A DNA stretch of 31,515 nt, from contig JAWXVE010000022.1 in the NCBI GenBank assembly GCA_044425575.1, forward strand, positions 1 to 31,515, written 5' to 3'. Positions 8,229 through 14,409 of this stretch are shown piece by piece. Origin of the DNA: JAWXVE01 sp044425575 (lineage in GTDB: Bacteria; Bacillota; Clostridia; Lachnospirales; Lachnospiraceae). The notes under the pieces are model-generated. The model was not told where the DNA came from, did not search any database, and worked only from the letters and a program-made list of their open reading frames with translations. Positions within the stretch are counted from its first letter, which is position 1. The number at the start of each line of letters is the position of its first letter. Made by a program: the position numbers and the translations under genes.

Positions 8229-9530
8229 CTAACTCCTGCTTCCTTTCCGTTCTACTGTAATGGTAGAATCCATATCATAATAACCAACGGTATTCTTATC
8301 TGAAATCACTGTTAAATTCATCACATCATATAACCTATGATACACCTTAAATACATCTCCTTCGTAACCAGTTACTCCTAGCGACAACAAGTATTCACCG
8401 CCTTGTAAGCTCATCTTCTGGGTAAACGTAACAGTCATTGTAACGCCTGCCTCCACTGGATCTACAATGGCCTTTTCCACATAGGTATTGGTTCCTGTGA
8501 TTTCTACGCCTTTCACATCTTTCAAAGTAAAGGCAAGAATGGGACTTTCAATTGCTTCATGGAAACGAGCACGAACCACCACACTAAAATCCGTTTGTTT
8601 TAAGAATGTAGTTGTACGATGTCCACCTTCGTCTAGTACATAGGACTCTAAGATTTCCACTTCCTTGGTACCATATTCCAGAGCATCCTTATTATATCCG
8701 TCCGCTGCATTGGCAGCAGCACGTTCCATATCAGGATCATCTAAGAGATTGGTACCTTCTTCATTCATCTCTTGGTACTGTCCCACTAATACTTGCTTAT
8801 AGATATCAATCATATCCTTCGGCGTACCTTCTCCAAGCTTCTTGCCTTGGTCTAGTAAGACCACCCGATCACAATACTTACTAATGCTACTCAAGTCATG
8901 ACTTACGAATAAAATGGTCTTGCCCATTTTCTTGAATTCTTCGAATTTATGATAGCACTTGGCTTGGAAGAATACATCTCCTACAGATAAGGCTTCATCC
9001 ACTATTAGAATCTCTGGTTCAATATTAATGGCAACTGCAAAAGCCAATCGCACGAACATACCACTAGAATAGGTCTTCACTGGTTGATGAACGAAATCAC
9101 CAATATCTGCAAATTCAAGGATTGCATCTAGCTTCTCGTCAATCTCTGCTTCGCTAAATCCAATCATGGTACCATTTAAGTAAATATTTTCAATTCCCGT
9201 GTATTCCATATTGAATCCTGCACCTAATTCTAAAAGTGCAGAAATCCTTCCATTTACCATAACTTCACCTGAGGTCGGACTAAGCACTCCTGTAATAATC
9301 TTAAGAATTGTGGATTTTCCTGATCCATTAGTTCCAATAATTCCTACTGTTTCCCCCTTTGCAATGGTAAGGGATACATCCCTTAGGGCAAAGTGTTCTT
9401 TGTAGGTCTTTTTTCTCATAAGACCAACTGCTTCTTTCAGGCGGTCCCTTGGTTTCTCGTACAATTTATATATTTTATTGAGATTCCGAATAATAATTGC
9501 ATCCTTATGGTCATTTGTTGTATGATTCAT
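8229..9530 (-). CDS. Polysaccharide ABC exporter ATPase with Wzt-type C-terminal domain
   Basis: This 433-residue protein has an ABC nucleotide-binding domain: Walker A G66-T74 (GTNGSGKST), signature 'YSSGM' at 154-158, Walker B with D178-E179 and H-loop H211. The family is TagH/RgpD/Wzt. After a linker (about 255-288), residues about 290-427 form a beta-sandwich of the Wzt_C type. In O9a Wzt this domain binds the modified end of the finished chain and makes export depend on it. It pairs with the ABC-2 permease 9 bp upstream and is followed directly by the methyltransferase-kinase gene. The start has AGGAGTGGAAG before ATG. The substrate is likely an undecaprenyl-linked polymer made by the operon's GT2 enzymes. 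Confidence 0.9.
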   Translation of the reverse strand: MNHTTNDHKDAIIIRNLNKIYKLYEKPRDRLKEAVGLMRKKTYKEHFALRDVSLTIAKGETVGIIGTNGSGKSTILKIITGVLSPTSGEVMVNGRISALLELGAGFNMEYTGIENIYLNGTMIGFSEAEIDEKLDAILEFADIGDFVHQPVKTYSSGMFVRLAFAVAINIEPEILIVDEALSVGDVFFQAKCYHKFEEFKKMGKTILFVSHDLSSISKYCDRVVLLDQGKKLGEGTPKDMIDIYKQVLVGQYQEMNEEGTNLLDDPDMERAAANAADGYNKDALEYGTKEVEILESYVLDEGGHRTTTFLKQTDFSVVVRARFHEAIESPILAFTLKDVKGVEITGTNTYVEKAIVDPVEAGVTMTVTFTQKMSLQGGEYLLSLGVTGYEGDVFKVYHRLYDVMNLTVISDKNTVGYYDMDSTITVERKGSRS

Positions 9531-9539
9531 CTTCCACTC

Positions 9540-10571
9540 CTATAATACATCTGCGAAATGTACTTTTAAACGTTTGAATAAAGTAGCACCCATTCCAAAG
9601 AGTAGCACGGTTATAATCCAGAAATAGGACGTAGAATAGAAGTCTTCAAAAAACCATTTCTGTTCAAATAAGGAAATACGATATCCATTTACAATATAAT
9701 ACACTGGATTCAACTTAAAGATAATGTGATATTGTTCTGGCAAAGTGGCAAGTTGCCATAAAATCGGCGTTCCCCACATGCCCAATTGTAAGAGAATATT
9801 AATAATTTGTGTCAAATCACGAAAGAAGATAACAATAGCACAAGTGGCATAGCTAATCCCTAGTACAAAGATAAAAAGGCAAGCACTATAATAAACAAGT
9901 TGTATCATATACCAAGTTGGTGTTAATCCATAACCAATCCATGCAAATAAGAGCATAAATGCTAAAAAGAATAAATGTACAAAGGTGGCGGCAATAATCT
10001 TAATAATAGGCAAAATACTAATTTTAAAGACTACCTTTTTCACAAGGTAATTATATTCTAGCAGTGCTGTAGTGGCACCTGATAAAGCTTCCGAAAAGTA
10101 AAACCATGGTACAAGGCCTGAGATTAGATAAATCACATAGGGAACTTCAAGACCTGTTCCTAAAATCTCTGCTTTCGATTGTCCCATAAAGATTTCAAAC
10201 ACAAACCAATACATAAACACCATAACAATCGGTTGAATAAAGCCCCAAATCATCCCAAGATAAGAACCTGCATATCGAGTCTTAAAGTCATTCTTAGACA
10301 ACTTCCAGATGAGACGGCGATTCTGGTATAATTCCACCGGTAATGTGGTAATGGCATCATACTTTGCAAGAAATACAATAGTTCCACCTACAATCATACA
10401 ACAGGCAATAATCTTCTTAATCCATTCCTCTTGTTGATCCGCTAGCGGATTATGATGAAATACAATCAACAAAGAAGCAATGACTGCTATTGCAATCATT
10501 ACTCCGCTGCCTTGCTTCTTGCTTATGGTAAATGCGTTCTTGCCTCTACTATCTTTACTTGGATTCCACAT
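9540..10571 (-). CDS. ABC-2 type polysaccharide export permease (Wzm/TagG/RgpC-like)
   Basis: This 343-residue membrane protein has its canonical family start at about residue 83 ('LIWKLSKNDFKTRYAGSYLG', then 'MIWGFIQP'), followed by about six membrane segments and a typical 'NPVYYIVNGYR' stretch near the C-terminus. It is the membrane half of the exporter with the downstream ATPase. It carries about 80 extra N-terminal residues containing two predicted membrane segments (about 23-39 and 52-69), absent from most members of about 260-270 residues. The start overlaps rmlC by 17 bp and its ribosome binding site is weak, so translation is probably coupled to rmlC. A shorter product from an internal Met (residue 25) is possible but less likely. 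Confidence 0.88.
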   Translation of the reverse strand: MWNPSKDSRGKNAFTISKKQGSGVMIAIAVIASLLIVFHHNPLADQQEEWIKKIIACCMIVGGTIVFLAKYDAITTLPVELYQNRRLIWKLSKNDFKTRYAGSYLGMIWGFIQPIVMVFMYWFVFEIFMGQSKAEILGTGLEVPYVIYLISGLVPWFYFSEALSGATTALLEYNYLVKKVVFKISILPIIKIIAATFVHLFFLAFMLLFAWIGYGLTPTWYMIQLVYYSACLFIFVLGISYATCAIVIFFRDLTQIINILLQLGMWGTPILWQLATLPEQYHIIFKLNPVYYIVNGYRISLFEQKWFFEDFYSTSYFWIITVLLFGMGATLFKRLKVHFADVL

Positions 10572-11112
10572 ACGCTTCTATTCCGCCCCACTCCTGATCT
10601 TTTGGTGAAATAATCAATTCCATTCCCTCTGGAATTGGCCAATCAATTCCAATTGCTTCATCTAGATAATACAAACCACCTTCATCATTGGCATGATAGA
10701 AATCCGTGCACTTATATGAGAACTCCGCATACTCTGACAATACTAAAAATCCATGGGCAAAGTTCTTAGGAATAAAGAATTGCTTCTTATTCTCAGCAGA
10801 TAAATGTACACCATACCATTTTCCAAAGGTATCTGATCCTTCTCGCATGTCCACTACCACATCAAATACTTCCCCTGCAATTACTCGAACTAATTTATCT
10901 TGTGGGTGTGCAATCTGAAAATGTAATCCTCGTAAGACACCTTGCTTGGAAGCTGACTGGTTATCTTGCACGAATTCACAAGTGATTCCCGCTTCTACGT
11001 AATCTTTCTTATTATATGTTTCCATGAAATAGCCACGTTCATCTCCGAATACGGCTGGTGTAATGACTTTTAATCCTTCTATTTCACATGTTTCTACTGT
11101 TATTTTACCCAT
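10555..11112 (-). CDS. rmlC: dTDP-4-dehydrorhamnose 3,5-epimerase
   Basis: This 185-residue cupin enzyme converts dTDP-4-keto-6-deoxyglucose to the L-lyxo isomer in the dTDP-L-rhamnose pathway. The family signature 'GVLRGLHFQ' (58-66) includes the catalytic His64. 'KNFAHGFLVL' (116-125) and the Tyr-rich 'YKCTDFY' stretch (133-139) are conserved active-site regions. The length is normal for RmlC. The start follows GGGGTGAGAAG. It lies between the anchored lysozyme gene (18-bp gap) and the permease gene (17-bp overlap). It works with rmlA and rmlB in the same operon. The last enzyme, RmlD, is not in the window. Confidence 0.95.
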   Translation of the reverse strand: MGKITVETCEIEGLKVITPAVFGDERGYFMETYNKKDYVEAGITCEFVQDNQSASKQGVLRGLHFQIAHPQDKLVRVIAGEVFDVVVDMREGSDTFGKWYGVHLSAENKKQFFIPKNFAHGFLVLSEYAEFSYKCTDFYHANDEGGLYYLDEAIGIDWPIPEGMELIISPKDQEWGGIEAYVESK

Positions 11113-11130
11113 CTTCTCACCCCAATATAT

Positions 11131-12378
11131 TTACTGTATATAACTAATATTCAAATCTACACGACCGTCAATTCCCGTTATAGAACCATCTGATGTGTAT
11201 TGCCACATATGGTACTCTTCGTCAAAGGTTGGTTCTGCAGAATATTGAGCCAACCAGATGTAGTAATCTGTTAACTCATGGTAATTGAGCATATTCTCAT
11301 ACCAGTTTTTACTTGCATAAATACCAGCTTGATATCCTGCATTTTCAATAGTTTGACAGAACACATCACATACCATAGTACGTGTTTCTACATCTAGTCC
11401 ATCTGCTCGACCGTTGCCTCCTGCACTTTCTGTATCAATGAAGATTGGATACTCAATCTTATATTCTCGTGCAAGTGAGGCCACCATACTAGCTTCCTCT
11501 ACGGCTTCTACTTCCGTAGTAGCTTGGGTAAAGAAATACAACCCTACTTTAATACCTGCTGCAATGGCACCTTCTACATTCTCACGAAAATATGGATCTT
11601 CTACAAGGCTACCAGTGGTAGAACCGCGATATCCCATACGAATCACTGCAAAATCAACGCCATAGGCGGCTACTTCTTCCCAGTCAATTGCTCCATTCCA
11701 CTTAGATACATCAATACCAAAGGTGTAGCCCACGTCAGAAAACTTAGGATTCACACTTTCCGTACCATCACTTTCTTCAATGGCATTTTGCTCTCCTGTA
11801 TCGTCAATGGAAGCATTGATTTCACTTTCCGTCTTAATCAAATAAGAAATATCATCAATGACCGTATATTCTACTTGATCTTTGACCGTTACATTAAGGC
11901 TGGAATTGGCCACTTGATACCCATCAATAGGCATAAGAGCTACTTGATAACTTCCTGCATTTAAGTCCCCAATGTAAATCATTCCATCTTGGTCTAGATC
12001 CTTATAAGTAACATCCCCATTTAGTGCTACGAAGAATGATTCTCCAGTTACTAGTTGTCCAGCAAGATCTAACACTTTGACACGTAAATCCTTCTCTACC
12101 GAAGTAACTTGCAACAACAATTGTTGTTCTTCATCCTCATCCACTACATAGCCTCCCTCTTGGTCAAAGAAAGTGGCATCGTATAAAAATGCTCGCAATT
12201 GCGATGATGTTAATGTCTCCCCAAGGAGCACTTCTTCTGCTTCTTCTACCTGCTGGGATTGTACTGTTTGATTACGCATGGTTAATTCTTCATAATTGAG
12301 CAGTAATACTACCAATACTACAAGACTCACCATAATCACGCCTACTACAATGGCAGTTTTATTTCTCTTAAAGTCCAT
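11131..12378 (-). CDS. Membrane-anchored GH25 lysozyme with SpaA-like module
   Basis: I place the start at ATG 12378 (415 residues), 6 nt after AGAGG; a TTG two codons upstream is a weaker choice. Counting from that TTG, a membrane anchor lies at about 10-29, so the rest is outside the membrane. A linker and a small beta domain (about 88-175; 'SVEKDLRVKV', 'DQDGMIYIGDL.AGSY') resemble SpaA/Cna-B-type prealbumin folds. The GH25 muramidase domain spans about 221-417: 'FGIDVSKWNG' with D225, 'FIDTES' with D317 and E319, and 'WLAQY'. GH25 enzymes cut the MurNAc-GlcNAc bond of peptidoglycan. The gene overlaps the end of rmlA by 11 bp and precedes rmlC by 18 bp, so it is an integral part of the polysaccharide operon. 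It is a paralogue of the larger lysozyme at the operon head. Confidence 0.88.
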   Translation of the reverse strand: MDFKRNKTAIVVGVIMVSLVVLVVLLLNYEELTMRNQTVQSQQVEEAEEVLLGETLTSSQLRAFLYDATFFDQEGGYVVDEDEEQQLLLQVTSVEKDLRVKVLDLAGQLVTGESFFVALNGDVTYKDLDQDGMIYIGDLNAGSYQVALMPIDGYQVANSSLNVTVKDQVEYTVIDDISYLIKTESEINASIDDTGEQNAIEESDGTESVNPKFSDVGYTFGIDVSKWNGAIDWEEVAAYGVDFAVIRMGYRGSTTGSLVEDPYFRENVEGAIAAGIKVGLYFFTQATTEVEAVEEASMVASLAREYKIEYPIFIDTESAGGNGRADGLDVETRTMVCDVFCQTIENAGYQAGIYASKNWYENMLNYHELTDYYIWLAQYSAEPTFDEEYHMWQYTSDGSITGIDGRVDLNISYIQ

Positions 12379-13237
12379 TTGCAACCTCTACTAAATATTG
12401 TCCGTATGCTGTCTTCATAAGTGGTTTCGCTAATTCTAATAATTGTTCCTTGTTAATGTAGCCACGTTTATATGCTATTTCTTCTACACATGAAATATAG
12501 AGCCCTTGTCTATTCTGAAAAGCAGCTACAAAATTAGATGCTTCTAATAAAGAGTCATGGCTTCCTGTGTCAAGCCAGGCAAATCCTCGCCCTAAGGTTT
12601 CTACCTGTAAAGTTCCACGCTTTAAGTACTCATTATTAATACTTGTAATTTCGATTTCCCCTCTGGCGGATGGCTGTACCTTACGTGCAATTTCTACCAC
12701 ATCATTATCATAGAAATACAGTCCTGGCACCGCATAATTGCTCTTTGGTTCTTCTGGTTTCTCTTCAATGGAAAGTGCCTTACCCATTTCATCAAATTCT
12801 ACCACACCATATTCTCTTGGGTCTCGCACATAGTACCCGAAAATAGTTGCACCACTTTCACGCTTGGCAACACTTTTCAATACTTTAGAAAAGCTCTGTC
12901 CATAGAAAATATTATCACCTAATACAAGGGCTACGGAGTCCCCTCCAATGAAATCTGCCCCAATGATAAACGCCTCTGCTAAGCCTTTTGGTTCTTCTTG
13001 CACTGCATACGCCATACGAAGGCCAAGTTGCTCGCCAGTTCCAAATAATTCCTCAAAGGTGGTAATGTCTCTTGGAGTTGAGATAATCAATACATCTTGG
13101 ATTCCTGCTAACATGAGAATAGACAGTGGATAATAGATCATTGGCTTATCGTATACAGGCATAATTTGCTTAGAAATAGCCTTGGTCAGTGGATATAAGC
13201 GCGTTCCAGAACCGCCTGCTAGAATAATTCCTTTCAT
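12368..13237 (-). CDS. rmlA: Glucose-1-phosphate thymidylyltransferase
   Basis: This 289-residue nucleotidyltransferase makes dTDP-glucose from dTTP and glucose-1-phosphate, the first step to dTDP-L-rhamnose. The N-terminal 'LAGGSGTRLYPLT' (6-18) with K23 in 'ISKQ' binds nucleotide and phosphate. 'LGDNIFYG' (106-113) and 'EKPEEPKSNYAVPGLYFYD' are typical of RmlA. The length is normal. The start follows AAAAGGAG. A 24-bp hairpin lies in the 73-bp gap after rmlB, and the gene's end overlaps the lysozyme gene. Confidence 0.96.
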   Translation of the reverse strand: MKGIILAGGSGTRLYPLTKAISKQIMPVYDKPMIYYPLSILMLAGIQDVLIISTPRDITTFEELFGTGEQLGLRMAYAVQEEPKGLAEAFIIGADFIGGDSVALVLGDNIFYGQSFSKVLKSVAKRESGATIFGYYVRDPREYGVVEFDEMGKALSIEEKPEEPKSNYAVPGLYFYDNDVVEIARKVQPSARGEIEITSINNEYLKRGTLQVETLGRGFAWLDTGSHDSLLEASNFVAAFQNRQGLYISCVEEIAYKRGYINKEQLLELAKPLMKTAYGQYLVEVANGL

Positions 13238-13276
13238 GGTAATACTCCTTTTCTACTATTAATTAACACACCAAAT

Positions 13277-13300
13277 GGGAACGTCGTATTCGTCGTTCCC
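13277..13300. terminator. Hairpin between rmlB and rmlA
   Basis: GGGAACG (13277-13283) and CGTTCCC (13294-13300) pair perfectly. After a T-T mismatch two more pairs close a TATT tetraloop. On the transcribed minus strand the hairpin is followed by ATTTGGTGTGTTAATT, not a clean T run, so it may be an attenuator or RNA-processing/stability hairpin rather than a full terminator. Confidence 0.45.
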
Positions 13301-13310
13301 ACTTGCTTAT

Positions 13311-14387
13311 TTATTGATACATCTGCTCATAATACTTCTGGTAGTCACCGCTAGTTACTCGCTTCATCCAATCCTCATGTTCAAAGAACCATTGAATGGT
13401 CAGCTTAATGCCTTCTGCAAACATAGTGTCTGGTTCCCAACCAATCTCTTCCTTAATCTTATCTGGCGCAATTGCATACCGTCTGTCATGGCCTTTTCTA
13501 TCTTCCACGTACGTAATTAAATCTCTCGTTACCAATGATTTTCTTGGATCATTGTCTGGCAACATCTCTTGCAGTGTATCTAAGATAATGTGAATAATCT
13601 CAATATTTTGCTTCTCATTGTGTCCACCAATATTATAGGTTTCAAAGAGGCGCCCCTTCTCTACTACCATATCAATTGCCTTAGCATGGTCTCGCACGTA
13701 AAGCCAGTCACGAACGTTTAGCCCATCTCCATAAACAGGAAGATTCTTGCCTTGTAATGCATTATTAATAATCAGTGGTATTAATTTCTCTGGAAATTGA
13801 TACGGTCCGTAATTATTAGAGCAATTGGTAATATTCGCTGGAAAGCGGTAAGTGTCCATATAGGATTTCACTAACATATCCGAAGATGCTTTACTAGCGG
13901 AATAAGGACTATGTGGATCATAAGGAGTGGTTTCATAGAAATATTCTCCTTCTTCCTCTAAGGAACCATACACTTCGTCTGTGGATACGTGTAAGAACTT
14001 CTTCCCTTCCTGAAAGGTTCCATCTTCTAATTCCCATGCTTCCTTGGCACAATTGAGCATAACCAAAGTTCCTAGTACATTGGTCTGTACGAATACTTCC
14101 GGATTACGAATACTTCGGTCTACATGACTTTCTGCTGCAAAGTGAATGACACGGTCTATGGATTCTTCTGCAAACACCTTGCGAATCGCTTCTTTATTAC
14201 AAATATCAGCCTTAACAAATCGATAATTCTCCCTAGATTCTACTGCTTGTAGATTCTCAAGATTACCTGCATAAGTAAGCACATCTACGTTAATGATACG
14301 AATCTGATCTCCATATTGTTCCAACATATAATGAATATAATTAGAGCCAATAAATCCTGCACCACCTGTTACTAAATAAGTTGTCAT
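13311..14387 (-). CDS. rmlB: dTDP-glucose 4,6-dehydratase
   Basis: This 358-residue short-chain dehydrogenase/reductase makes dTDP-4-keto-6-deoxyglucose. The NAD-binding 'GGAGFIG' is at 8-14. The dehydratase triad region 'TDE' is T136-D137-E138 and the catalytic 'YSASK' is Y162-K166. 'ESHVDRSI' (86-93) is diagnostic for RmlB. The length is normal. It is the second gene of the operon, 22 bp after the large lysozyme gene, and its product feeds RmlC. Confidence 0.96.
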   Translation of the reverse strand: MTTYLVTGGAGFIGSNYIHYMLEQYGDQIRIINVDVLTYAGNLENLQAVESRENYRFVKADICNKEAIRKVFAEESIDRVIHFAAESHVDRSIRNPEVFVQTNVLGTLVMLNCAKEAWELEDGTFQEGKKFLHVSTDEVYGSLEEEGEYFYETTPYDPHSPYSASKASSDMLVKSYMDTYRFPANITNCSNNYGPYQFPEKLIPLIINNALQGKNLPVYGDGLNVRDWLYVRDHAKAIDMVVEKGRLFETYNIGGHNEKQNIEIIHIILDTLQEMLPDNDPRKSLVTRDLITYVEDRKGHDRRYAIAPDKIKEEIGWEPDTMFAEGIKLTIQWFFEHEDWMKRVTSGDYQKYYEQMYQ

Positions 14388-14409
14388 CGTTCAAACCATA
14401 CCTTTCGGA

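Noticed and set aside
11524..11964. A 146-codon plus-strand frame
   Set aside because: It is antisense to the well-supported GH25 lysozyme gene and shows no domain or ribosome binding site.
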